Below, piece after piece: positions 1-6,434 of a stretch of DNA of 22,238 bases. A program made the translations under genes and the position numbers. Each line of letters opens with the position of its first letter. Position 1 is the stretch's first letter. The stretch is from Chromatiales bacterium (GTDB taxonomy: Bacteria > Pseudomonadota > Gammaproteobacteria > UBA6429 > Thiohalophilaceae), in NCBI GenBank assembly GCA_027001895.1, contig JALTLP010000105.1, forward strand, positions 1 through 22,238, in the 5' to 3' direction. A model generated the notes under the pieces. It saw nothing but the letters and a program-made list of their open reading frames with translations, made no database searches and had not been told where the DNA came from.

Positions 1-25
1 CGAGTATTTATAAGGAAATTTTAAT

Positions 26-1213
26 ATGTCCAATTTCAAAATTCTTTCAGTTGATGATGAGCCAACCAATCAGTTGGTTCTCGACGAGATCCTGGAAGAT
101 GATTACGAAGTAAAACTTGTTTATTCAGGTGAAGAGTGCCTTGAAAATGTTAAGTCATTCAAGCCGGATTTAATATTACTTGATATCAATATGCCCGGTA
201 TAGACGGTTACGAAACCTGTACACGATTAAAGGACGATGCCGAGACAAGCGCGATACCTGTTATTATCCTTTCTGCTTTATCGAGAACCGAGGAAAAGCT
301 AAAGGGTTATGAAGTTGGTGCAGAAGACTATATACCCAAGCCATTCGACCACGATGATTTACTCAGTAAAATAGAAAAGTGTCTGGAACAGCATTCAGCT
401 AGCAGGGCAGAGGTTGAGCCGCATGTTACGGCAGAGACCGAGTCAGACAAGGAAACAGAAGAACTTCTAAATGAACTGCAAAGTTCTCGCACCATTGCGA
501 TGGATGCAATGCGATATACCAGCGACCTCGGAACCATTGTTAAATTCTATGAAGACAGTGCTCAGTGTAAAACTTTCGAAGAACTTATGGAGGCCACCTT
601 TGTTGCAACAAAGGCACTCGGGTTGAATGCCAGTATGCAGATCCGTGATGGCGCCGATATTTTTAACAAGGCTCAATCCGGGGAAATGTCTGCAATGGAA
701 GCCAGTGTTATCGACGTTTCAAAAGATAAAGGACGTTTCTTTGACTTTAAAAACCGAACTATCATGAACTATAAGCATTCATCAATTTTAATTAAAAACA
801 TGCCGATTGAGGACGAAAAAAAATACGGTATTATGAAAGATATCCTGGGCGCATTAGGAAACGGTGCAGAAGAACGTACCCGTACCATTATTCTTGAAAA
901 TTCAATGACAAAAAACAGGCAACAAGTTATTGAACTTATCCAGGAAACCTTCAGGGGCATCAACAAGCAGTATGCTACCCGTTCACGACAGAGTATAGAA
1001 TTGCTCGAAGATCTGGTTAAAGATGTAAACCGGACAATTGAGTCTATGGATTTATTGTCTTATCAGGAAGAACAACTCGAAAGCATTATAGAAAGCTTCA
1101 GACAACGGACAGACCTGCACGTAAGCGAAGGGATTGACTTAAGCGAAGCAACAGAAGCAGCGTTGCAATCAATCAATGGTATTTTTGAAGTTTTAAACGT
1201 TCAGGAAAATTAA
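26..1213 (+). CDS. Response regulator: receiver domain plus long uncharacterised C-terminal region
   Basis: A 395-residue cytoplasmic signalling protein. Residues 4-122 form a complete CheY-like receiver domain with the acidic pair D10/D11, the phospho-acceptor D53 in LLDINMPG, the switch residue S83 and the conserved K105 in KPF. It should therefore be phosphorylated by a partner histidine kinase, which is not in the window. Residues 123-150 are an acidic linker. About 155-290 resemble a degenerate GAF-like fold (a guess from the pattern), and 295-395 look helical and coiled. I see no DNA-binding, GGDEF, EAL or HD-GYP motif, so the output is unknown and is probably protein-protein signalling. 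The ATG at 26 follows a good ribosome site (TAAGGAAA at 11-18). There is no partner gene downstream; the next gene is convergent. The receiver call is secure and the C-terminal function is not. Confidence 0.9.
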   Translation: MSNFKILSVDDEPTNQLVLDEILEDDYEVKLVYSGEECLENVKSFKPDLILLDINMPGIDGYETCTRLKDDAETSAIPVIILSALSRTEEKLKGYEVGAEDYIPKPFDHDDLLSKIEKCLEQHSASRAEVEPHVTAETESDKETEELLNELQSSRTIAMDAMRYTSDLGTIVKFYEDSAQCKTFEELMEATFVATKALGLNASMQIRDGADIFNKAQSGEMSAMEASVIDVSKDKGRFFDFKNRTIMNYKHSSILIKNMPIEDEKKYGIMKDILGALGNGAEERTRTIILENSMTKNRQQVIELIQETFRGINKQYATRSRQSIELLEDLVKDVNRTIESMDLLSYQEEQLESIIESFRQRTDLHVSEGIDLSEATEAALQSINGIFEVLNVQEN

Positions 1214-1475
1214 GTTTTTTTGTTAACCTGCCTGAGGTGGGATTAAAACGAATGATACTGAAATTATTTCTAAATATCTTAAAGCTTGTGTAAAACAGGA
1301 TTTTATAGACATATACTGCTTTCAATTAAGTACAAAAAAAGCAAACTGGCGATCTTCACTTGCTTTGAGGGGTGAAGATCAACGACATATTATTATTTTT
1401 GTAGTTTTTAGTTATATATTCTGACGGCGATTTTTAAATTGGAAAGTATGTTGCCTAATGAAATATAGTAAGATT
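1214..1475. other. Gene-free spacer between convergent genes
   Basis: AT-rich spacer between the response regulator and the minus-strand toxin gene. The only structure I can support is the inverted repeat at 1351-1380, listed separately. I see no RNA gene and no credible ORF. Confidence 0.6.
1351..1380. terminator. Inverted repeat, possible bidirectional terminator
   Basis: GATCTTCAC (1351-1359) and GTGAAGATC (1372-1380) form a perfect 9-bp stem around a 12-base loop. It lies between convergent genes, where a shared terminator is expected. No clean T-run follows directly on either strand (T-rich sequence starts about 14 bases later on the plus strand), so termination is inferred from location rather than from a canonical structure. 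Confidence 0.4.
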
Positions 1476-1988
1476 TTATAATTCTTTTAAAATATTTATT
1501 GGCACAAAGAGGCGCATTGGATCATCGGTAAAGGGTTCAAACATTTCAAAATGCTGGTAGAAGCCAAGTGCTTCATCATCTAAAACATCAAGAATGACTC
1601 CAATTGCTGGTAATCCTGTTGTTGTTAGCTCTACTGCTTTTCTTAGAGCGGTAATCAATGTCTTTTCACCAAGACGTTGTTTTGCAAATTGTTGATCAAC
1701 AGCAAGACGTGCAAGTGATACAACTGAAACAGGATAACCTGGTAAGCTTTTATCTGTTGGAATTGATTCACGGTTTACAGTTGATGATGCCAATGTGTAA
1801 TAGGCCGCAATTTGTGTTTTTGCTGCTTGTTCAGCTACAGGTAGTACCCAGGTACGACTAAGTCCTAGTTGCATATTTTTTACAGCAAAGCGCGCCAGAA
1901 AGGTATCCATCTCTGGCTTACCGCAGCTAAATCGTTTTAAATTATGTTGAGCTTTATCGACTAATACAAATTCTTGTAAAAAGGCCAA
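1476..1988 (-). CDS. GNAT acetyltransferase toxin, TacT/AtaT-like
   Basis: A 170-residue GNAT protein. Family members acetylate the amino group of aminoacyl-tRNA and block translation. The pattern LARLAVDQQFAKQRLGEKTL (residues 92-111) is the acetyl-CoA-binding strand and loop typical of these toxins, and FY at 143-144 supplies the tyrosine usually assigned as catalytic. Length matches the family (about 160-175). The start is TTG at 1988, directly abutting the antitoxin stop (TAA 1991-1989), with a GAGGG-like ribosome site inside the antitoxin end. This zero-spacing layout implies translational coupling and holds toxin output below antitoxin output. The family and the operon layout are clear. 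The tRNA target is inferred from the family only. No frameshift or loss of the fold is visible, so it is probably functional. Confidence 0.88.
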   Translation of the reverse strand: MAFLQEFVLVDKAQHNLKRFSCGKPEMDTFLARFAVKNMQLGLSRTWVLPVAEQAAKTQIAAYYTLASSTVNRESIPTDKSLPGYPVSVVSLARLAVDQQFAKQRLGEKTLITALRKAVELTTTGLPAIGVILDVLDDEALGFYQHFEMFEPFTDDPMRLFVPINILKEL

Positions 1989-2270
1989 TTAAAAGCCCTC
2001 TGCATCCAACCGTTTGGCTGCTGCAACAAGGCGTTCGCAAGGTTTACGCTCAGTGTCTTCACATGCAGCGATAAAGTTATCGAATTGCGCATTGGTAAGC
2101 TGGATTGAGGTTTCATTTTGTAAAATGAGAGGCGCATTATCACGAATCAAGCTTGTGATAAAATCTGTTAGTGAAGAAAACCCCTGGGCGGCAGAAGCCC
2201 TTTCAGCAAGCTGTTTTACATCTGCATCAACTCGCATTTCAATACGTTCTCGTGGAGTTGCTTGTGCCAT
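1989..2270 (-). CDS. DUF1778 ribbon-helix-helix antitoxin, TacA-like
   Basis: A 93-residue protein. Residues about 6-50 (beginning RERIEMRVDADVKQLAERA) form the ribbon-helix-helix DNA-binding part of DUF1778 antitoxins, and about 57-93 are the acidic helical tail that usually wraps the GNAT toxin and masks its active site. It comes first in the operon and ends exactly where the toxin begins. The ATG at 2270 is preceded by GTAGAAAACC, a weak ribosome site. Upstream lie a near-consensus promoter (2318-2346) and a perfect inverted repeat at the expected transcription start (2296-2312), which fits autorepression by antitoxin or antitoxin-toxin complex. Neutralisation and autoregulation are inferred from the family; the gene pair and its spacing are seen directly. 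Confidence 0.88.
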   Translation of the reverse strand: MAQATPRERIEMRVDADVKQLAERASAAQGFSSLTDFITSLIRDNAPLILQNETSIQLTNAQFDNFIAACEDTERKPCERLVAAAKRLDAEGF

Positions 2271-2295
2271 GGTTTTCTACCTATTTTCTACTAAA

Positions 2296-2312
2296 TACGG
2301 CAATCTGCCGTA
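2296..2312. promoter_or_regulatory. Probable toxin-antitoxin operator (perfect inverted repeat)
   Basis: TACGGCA-ATC-TGCCGTA is a perfect 7-bp inverted repeat with a 3-base centre. It lies 25 bases upstream of the antitoxin ATG and just downstream of the predicted -10 box, so a bound repressor would cover the transcription start. Next to it, GTAGAAAA occurs twice as a direct repeat on the minus strand (plus positions about 2274-2292), a possible second contact site for the ribbon-helix-helix protein. Confidence 0.6.
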
Positions 2313-2317
2313 CATTT

Positions 2318-2346
2318 ATTATCGTGTAAAAATACATAAAAAGCAA
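2318..2346 (-). promoter_or_regulatory. Probable toxin-antitoxin promoter
   Basis: On the minus strand TTGCTT (plus 2346-2341) and GATAAT (plus 2323-2318) are separated by exactly 17 bases. The -10 matches five of six consensus positions and the -35 four of six. Predicted transcription starts near 2311, inside the inverted repeat listed as operator. Confidence 0.6.
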
Positions 2347-2376
2347 GATAATGGAAAAATATGCCGTTAAATAAGT

Positions 2377-2384
2377 GGGGGGGG
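2377..2384. repeat. Run of eight G
   Basis: GGGGGGGG at the edge of the repeat-rich patch. It stands out in AT-rich DNA and could vary by slippage or be miscounted in assembly. Confidence 0.7.
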
Positions 2385-2443
2385 CAGAAGCTGACGTATC
2401 TCCATGAAATTCTCATAAATCCGCCTCAGAATCATTATTTAAT

Positions 2444-2586
2444 GGAAAAGGTGTCGCGTGTGGAAAGGTGGAAAAGGTGTCGCGTGTGGGGAAAAGGTGT
2501 CGGAGGGATTTAATTTTAACCAACGAGTCGGGAAAAGGTGTCGCGGGAAAAGGTGTCGGAGGGATTTAATTTTAACCAACGAGTCG
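2444..2586. repeat. Cluster of direct repeats based on GGAAAAGGTGTCG
   Basis: Five exact copies of GGAAAAGGTGTCG start at 2444, 2470, 2490, 2531 and 2546. Two larger units overlie them. A 20-bp unit ending in CGTGTGG occurs at 2444-2463 and 2470-2489. A 42-bp unit running from GGGAAAAGG to ACGAGTCG occurs perfectly at 2489-2530 and 2545-2586. Spacing is irregular (26, 20, 41, 15), so this is neither a CRISPR array nor a simple tandem repeat. The minus-strand reading, with AAATCCCTCCGACACC, reminds me of sequence found beside REP-associated Y1 transposases, but no transposase is present here; that link is from memory and unproven. Confidence 0.85.
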
Positions 2587-2596
2587 ATTTGTGGTT

Positions 2597-2845
2597 TTAG
2601 TTAGCTAAGCTTCGTAATACACCAGCCCGAACACATGCTTGTAAGCCCAACCTGGTTGAAGCCATCTCAAAGGAAACGTATCGCTCAGCATAAAATGAGG
2701 TTTCTCCTGATAACTTTTTATTATGAAAACAGGTATACTTTTGTCGGTATTTTTGTCGGAACTCCCAAATATGCATTGTCGGAATTTCGTCGGAACTATC
2801 TACTAAGTATTTGATTTTATTGAGTCGGAATCGATCATTTCTCAT
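2597..2845 (-). CDS. Doubtful small ORF, unknown
   Basis: An 82-codon frame from an ATG at 2845. I do not recognise a domain. It is rich in aromatic and basic residues in the middle and ends AGVLRSLAN. There is no clear ribosome site, it runs through the GTCGG repeat words, and its downstream end abuts the direct-repeat cluster. The C-terminal half resembles translated repeat DNA that I associate with spurious intergenic ORFs, so it may not be a gene. It is listed because it is the only frame of note in the 617-base stretch 2271-2887, which otherwise holds the toxin-antitoxin promoter and the repeats. Confidence 0.2.
   Translation of the reverse strand: MRNDRFRLNKIKYLVDSSDEIPTMHIWEFRQKYRQKYTCFHNKKLSGETSFYAERYVSFEMASTRLGLQACVRAGVLRSLAN
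2743..2830. repeat. Cluster of GTCGG(AA) words
   Basis: GTCGG occurs at 2743, 2755, 2778, 2789 and 2824, and four of the five continue as GTCGGAA. The word also lies inside the upstream repeat cluster (GTGTCGGAGGG). Spacing is irregular. It sits directly upstream of the phosphatase gene, so it may be repeat debris or a set of protein-binding sites. Confidence 0.5.
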
Positions 2846-2887
2846 CAAAAAATAGCCTGAAAATAGCCAAAAAAGTAGCGTAACTAT

Positions 2888-3370
2888 ATGAATAATAAGG
2901 GAAAAACATCGGTTTTATTTGTCTGCATGGGTAATATATGCCGCTCTCCGACTGCTGAGGGTATCTTTCGGCATTTGGTTAAAGAAAAAAATCTCTCGGA
3001 CAGGTTTATAACTGATTCGGCAGGGACACATGCTTATCATGTTGGTGAGCCACCGGATTCACGTGCCCAGCAAACTGCTCGGTCACGCGGTATTGACCTG
3101 AGCGACTTGCGCGGCCGTAAGGTCAGTGTTGCCGATTTTAGTAAGTTTGATTACGTGCTCGCAATGGATAAAGATAATTATGCTATTTTGCGTGATTTAT
3201 GTCCTTCGACTGAAAAGGGCAAACTGAAACTTTTTCTTGATTTTGCAAAAGATATTGATACCCAGGAAGTCCCGGATCCATACTACGGTGGTGCTCAGGG
3301 TTTTGAAAAAGTATTTGATATGCTTGAGCAGGCTTCGCTTGGCCTTATAGAACACATCCAGTCTGAATAA
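2888..3370 (+). CDS. Low-molecular-weight protein tyrosine phosphatase
   Basis: A 160-residue cytoplasmic phosphatase that removes phosphate from protein tyrosine. The P-loop CMGNICRS starts at residue 13, giving the nucleophile C13 and the phosphate-binding R19. The general acid is D130 in DPYY (130-133). Length and motif order match the whole family, so the enzyme looks intact. No tyrosine kinase or exopolysaccharide gene is adjacent, so the substrate cannot be read from context. A Wzb-type role (dephosphorylating a BY-kinase) or an arsenate-reductase-like role is possible, but the DPYY motif favours phosphatase. The ATG at 2888 has only a poor ribosome site. The gene is convergent with rne, with a strong hairpin between them. 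Confidence 0.92.
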   Translation: MNNKGKTSVLFVCMGNICRSPTAEGIFRHLVKEKNLSDRFITDSAGTHAYHVGEPPDSRAQQTARSRGIDLSDLRGRKVSVADFSKFDYVLAMDKDNYAILRDLCPSTEKGKLKLFLDFAKDIDTQEVPDPYYGGAQGFEKVFDMLEQASLGLIEHIQSE

Positions 3371-3375
3371 CGCAA

Positions 3376-3406
3376 GGTTCACTCTTTAATATTCAAAGAG
3401 TGAACC
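3376..3406. terminator. 12-bp hairpin between convergent genes
   Basis: GGTTCACTCTTT (3376-3387) pairs perfectly with AAAGAGTGAACC (3395-3406) around a 7-base loop. It lies 6 bases after the phosphatase stop and 9 bases beyond the rne stop, so it can serve both transcripts. No long T-run follows on either strand, so it may act as a 3'-end stabiliser or a weak terminator. Confidence 0.65.
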
Positions 3407-3415
3407 GCCGGCTTA

Positions 3416-5974
3416 TTAATCTTCCGAATCTGGTTTTGTAAATACCTGGGTTAGTTTTGCTTTTTCACTATCACTGGCAGCCGCTGATTTTGCCTGTGTG
3501 CTGCTGGGTGTTTGTTGTGGTGCTTGCTGGCGTTTAACTTCTTGCCGGGGCGCTTCCTGTTTAACGGGAGACAGGTGAGGGGTTGCGTCAGTTTGTTGCT
3601 GAACCGGCTTTGTTTCTACCTGTTTTAACGCAGGCTTGTTTTCATTACGTGGTTTAACGGAATTGCCTGGGTTATTTTTTTCAGCTTGCGCTGGCTTTTT
3701 GTCGCTATCGGCAGCTTGTGCTACGGGTTTTGCTCTTGAGGCTTCAGCATTTGTACTGGCATTGTTATCAGCCAACCCCGGTTTGGTTTCAACAGGCACA
3801 GGCTTTTTTTCCTGTTGTTGTGGTTTCGCTGTTTGTTGCGGAGCCTGTTGGCTGGATGAGTTTGCAGGTTTTTTGTTTTGTGCATGATTACCTGTTTCAG
3901 CCGATTTTTGTTCAGCTTTTACATTAGCGGGTCGGGTGTCAGACGCGGATTGCTGTTGCGAAACATTTTGCTCGTTATCCTGCCGAGTATTTTTGTTTTC
4001 ATTATTACGTCGGTTCTGGTTTGGGTTATTTCGACGGCGGCGATTACCGCGCGGGTTCCCGGATTTATTCTGCTGCTGTTTTTTATCTTTATCCGCAGAA
4101 GTTTTATCCTGTTGTGCTTGCTTGTTGGTTGGCTGTTTATTTTGCTCAGGTTTGTTCTGTTTTTGTTGCCGTGGGTTATCGCGGCGGTTCTGGTTATTAC
4201 TGCGTCGCTGGTTGTTGCGGTTACGATTATTACTGCGGTTCTGGTTAGCCGAACGATTGCGGTTGCGATTTGTTTGAGTACGTTTTTTGGGTTCGCCGGT
4301 GCCAAATAATGCACGCCAGATTTTAGTGAAGATACCAACAGTTGGTGTCACTGAGGTTGGGCGTGGTGTGGTCGGCGATACCTGTTTGATGACCGCTTCT
4401 TCAACGGGTTTACGTTCTACTGCCTGACCCGGTTGTGTTGTGGCTTCTTCCTGTTTGGTCGCCATTTCGTAACTGGGTGTTGAGTCGTTCACGTTGTCAT
4501 CATTTTCACGAATACGCTCGATTGTATAATGAGGCGTTTCCAGGTCTTCGTTTGGAACCAGCAGGATATTGACTTTCTGACGTTGCTCAATTTCAGTCAG
4601 CACATCACGTTTTTCATTTAATAAGAAGGTAGCAACAGCAACCGGCATCTGTGTTACCACTCGTGAGGTATTGTCTTTCATGGCTTCTTCTTCGATAACC
4701 CGAAGAATAGAAAGCGATATAGATTCAACGCCACGAATTGTGCCGTGGCCTTCGCAACGTGGACAAACCAGTTGACTGGATTCTCCCAGTGATGGACGCA
4801 AACGTTGGCGTGACATTTCGAGTAAACCAAACCGGGATATCTTGCCAACCTGAATACGCGCACGATCCAGTTTCATTGCTTCTCGTGTGCGGTTTTCAAC
4901 TTCACGCTGGTTTCTTGCCGGGCTCATATCAATGTAGTCAATCACAACCAGACCGCCGAGATCACGTAATCGTAACTGTCGGGCAATTTCGTCAGCCGCT
5001 TCAAGGTTGGTATTAAGCGCTGTTTCTTCAATGTCGCTTCCCTTGGTAGAACGTGATGAGTTTATGTCGATTGAAATAAGGGCTTCGGTATGGTCGATAA
5101 CGATAGAGCCGCCGGAAGGCAGACGTACTTCACGTTGGAAGGCAGACTCAATCTGCGATTCGATCTGGTAACGTGTAAATAATGGAACCGGGTCGGTGTA
5201 CAGCTTAACTTTGTTAAGATTATGGGGCATGACCTGCTCCATAAATTCACGTGCCTTGTTGTAGACCGATTCTTCATCAATGATGATTTCATTTATATCA
5301 TTTCTGAAGTAGTCACGAATAGCGCGGGTAATTAAATTACTTTCCTGGTAAATCAGGAATGGAGCAGGGCGTGTCTGGGAAGCTTCATCAATCGAAGCCC
5401 AAAGTTTTAACAGGTAATCCAGATCCCACTGTAATTCATCGATGCTTTTACCAACACCGGCGGTGCGGATAATCAGTCCCATATCGCGTGGAATATCGAG
5501 CTGGTTCAGGGCATCACGAATTTCAGAGCGTTCATCACCTTCAATACGGCGCGAAACCCCGCCCGCCCGAGGGTTATTTGGCATTAACACCGAATAACGA
5601 CCAGCCAGACTGATATAGGTGGTTAAGGCCGCACCCTTGTTACCGCGCTCTTCCTTGCCGATTTGTACAACAATTTCCTGGCCTTCGTTAAGCGCTTCCT
5701 TGATATTAATTTTGCCGCTACCAATTTCATAGCCTTCTTTAAAGTACTGGCGGGAAATTTCTTTTAGCGGTAAAAAACCATGACGTTCAGCACCGTAGTC
5801 AACAAAGGCTGCTTCAAGACTCGGTTCAATCCGGGTAATGCGTCCTTTGTAAATATTGGCTTTTTTCTGTTCGCGGAGGGTTGTTTCGATGTCCAGATCG
5901 TATAAACGTTGGCCATCGACGAGGGCGACACGCAGTTCTTCTGCCTGCGTGGCGTTAAACAGCATTCTTTTCAT
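3416..5974 (-). CDS. rne: Ribonuclease E
   Basis: An 852-residue endoribonuclease, the core of the RNA degradosome, which cuts AU-rich single-stranded RNA and matures rRNA and tRNA. The first 70 residues are almost identical to the E. coli enzyme (S1 domain about 35-125). The catalytic metal ligands D303 and D346 fall at the same numbers as in E. coli, and the zinc-link CPRC is C404/C407. VGIFTKIWRALFG (546-558) matches the amphipathic membrane-binding segment. From about 565 to 670 the tail is extremely rich in N, R and Q (RNA binding), and then P/Q/A/K-rich disorder continues to the end. The protein is shorter than the E. coli enzyme (1061), and I do not recognise the enolase- or PNPase-binding micro-domains. 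It is preceded by a long leader and probably autoregulated as in E. coli. Confidence 0.98.
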   Translation of the reverse strand: MKRMLFNATQAEELRVALVDGQRLYDLDIETTLREQKKANIYKGRITRIEPSLEAAFVDYGAERHGFLPLKEISRQYFKEGYEIGSGKINIKEALNEGQEIVVQIGKEERGNKGAALTTYISLAGRYSVLMPNNPRAGGVSRRIEGDERSEIRDALNQLDIPRDMGLIIRTAGVGKSIDELQWDLDYLLKLWASIDEASQTRPAPFLIYQESNLITRAIRDYFRNDINEIIIDEESVYNKAREFMEQVMPHNLNKVKLYTDPVPLFTRYQIESQIESAFQREVRLPSGGSIVIDHTEALISIDINSSRSTKGSDIEETALNTNLEAADEIARQLRLRDLGGLVVIDYIDMSPARNQREVENRTREAMKLDRARIQVGKISRFGLLEMSRQRLRPSLGESSQLVCPRCEGHGTIRGVESISLSILRVIEEEAMKDNTSRVVTQMPVAVATFLLNEKRDVLTEIEQRQKVNILLVPNEDLETPHYTIERIRENDDNVNDSTPSYEMATKQEEATTQPGQAVERKPVEEAVIKQVSPTTPRPTSVTPTVGIFTKIWRALFGTGEPKKRTQTNRNRNRSANQNRSNNRNRNNQRRSNNQNRRDNPRQQKQNKPEQNKQPTNKQAQQDKTSADKDKKQQQNKSGNPRGNRRRRNNPNQNRRNNENKNTRQDNEQNVSQQQSASDTRPANVKAEQKSAETGNHAQNKKPANSSSQQAPQQTAKPQQQEKKPVPVETKPGLADNNASTNAEASRAKPVAQAADSDKKPAQAEKNNPGNSVKPRNENKPALKQVETKPVQQQTDATPHLSPVKQEAPRQEVKRQQAPQQTPSSTQAKSAAASDSEKAKLTQVFTKPDSED

Positions 5975-6269
5975 TGTGTAAAACCTTTTTCTGTCGCACT
6001 CGACCTATACTATTTGTATACACCTTCCATAGATGCCATTAGCTATCCATACAGGTGGGTCAATACCGCTGCCTGCCATTTTGGCTGATTATTGCGGTAC
6101 TTTAACTCCAACATTATCCGGCTTTACCAAATAGCGGGAGTGCAAATATTTTAATTTTAAAGTCTGAACCTTTCGTTAAGATGATTTCAGACACCTATAC
6201 TGTCATCTGCGCAACTACTTTTAGAGACATGCAAATGAACGTTAACCGGGCGCATGTCGATAAAGAGGA

Positions 6270-6287
6270 AAAACACTTCAGTGTTTT
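6270..6287. promoter_or_regulatory. Tight hairpin in the rne leader
   Basis: AAAACACT-TC-AGTGTTTT is a near-perfect palindrome, probably forming a 6-bp stem with a CTTCAG or CTGAAG loop. In rne-sense RNA it is followed by a U-rich run (TTTTTCC), giving it a weak terminator look. It may act in leader-mediated control of rne. Confidence 0.4.
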
Positions 6288-6347
6288 GGCTGCCAGTTCG
6301 CAAAAGCGGTGACCAGCAGAGGGAAATTCGACATTTCGCTGAATTTG

Positions 6348-6376
6348 AGTGTAGCAGTGTTATTGATTAGCATCAA
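6348..6376 (-). promoter_or_regulatory. Candidate rne promoter with extended -10
   Basis: Minus-strand TTGATG (plus 6376-6371) and TACACT (plus 6353-6348) are spaced by exactly 17 bases, and TGC precedes the -10, giving an extended -10 element. Each hexamer matches four of six positions. The predicted start is near 6341, leaving a leader of about 365 bases. Confidence 0.5.
6363..6376. promoter_or_regulatory. Perfect FNR/ANR-type box
   Basis: TTGAT-TAGC-ATCAA matches the FNR consensus TTGAT-N4-ATCAA at all ten specified bases. It overlaps the candidate rne -35 (6371-6376), so binding would be expected to repress rne, and it lies 58 bases upstream of rluC. Whether this organism has FNR cannot be seen from the window. 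Confidence 0.55.
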
Positions 6377-6434
6377 TGACTTAAAATGTTGTTAGAATGC
6401 AATCGTTGTCTATAACCCCAAAAATTGGACTCAA

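Larger units (their letters stand above)
5975..6434. other. rne/rluC divergent intergenic region with probable rne leader
   Basis: 460 bases without a gene. The minus-strand promoter at 6348-6376 would give an rne leader of about 365 bases, close to the 361-base E. coli leader through which RNase E represses its own synthesis. Hairpins seen in it are TACCGC/GCGGTA (6064-6069/6094-6099), enclosing GCC-ATTTT-GGC (6075-6085), and AAAACACT-TC-AGTGTTTT (6270-6287). I cannot align these to the E. coli leader hairpins by eye. The rluC side holds a perfect FNR-type box and -10-like words TAGAAT (6393-6398) and TATAAC (6411-6416), with no convincing -35. Confidence 0.6.

Noticed and set aside
2014..2370. 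118-codon plus-strand ORF over the antitoxin gene
   Set aside because: It is antisense to the antitoxin and its promoter, with no family resemblance; the minus-strand DUF1778 reading is clear.
2444..2586. CRISPR array
   Set aside because: Copies are too short, spacing is irregular (15-41 bases), repeats are direct and partly nested, and no cas gene is nearby.
3878..4309. Overlapping plus-strand ORFs of up to 143 codons antisense to rne
   Set aside because: They lie opposite the N/R/Q-rich tail of RNase E, where biased codons remove stops from the other strand. Their translations are low-complexity hydrophobic runs, and the rne frame is certain.
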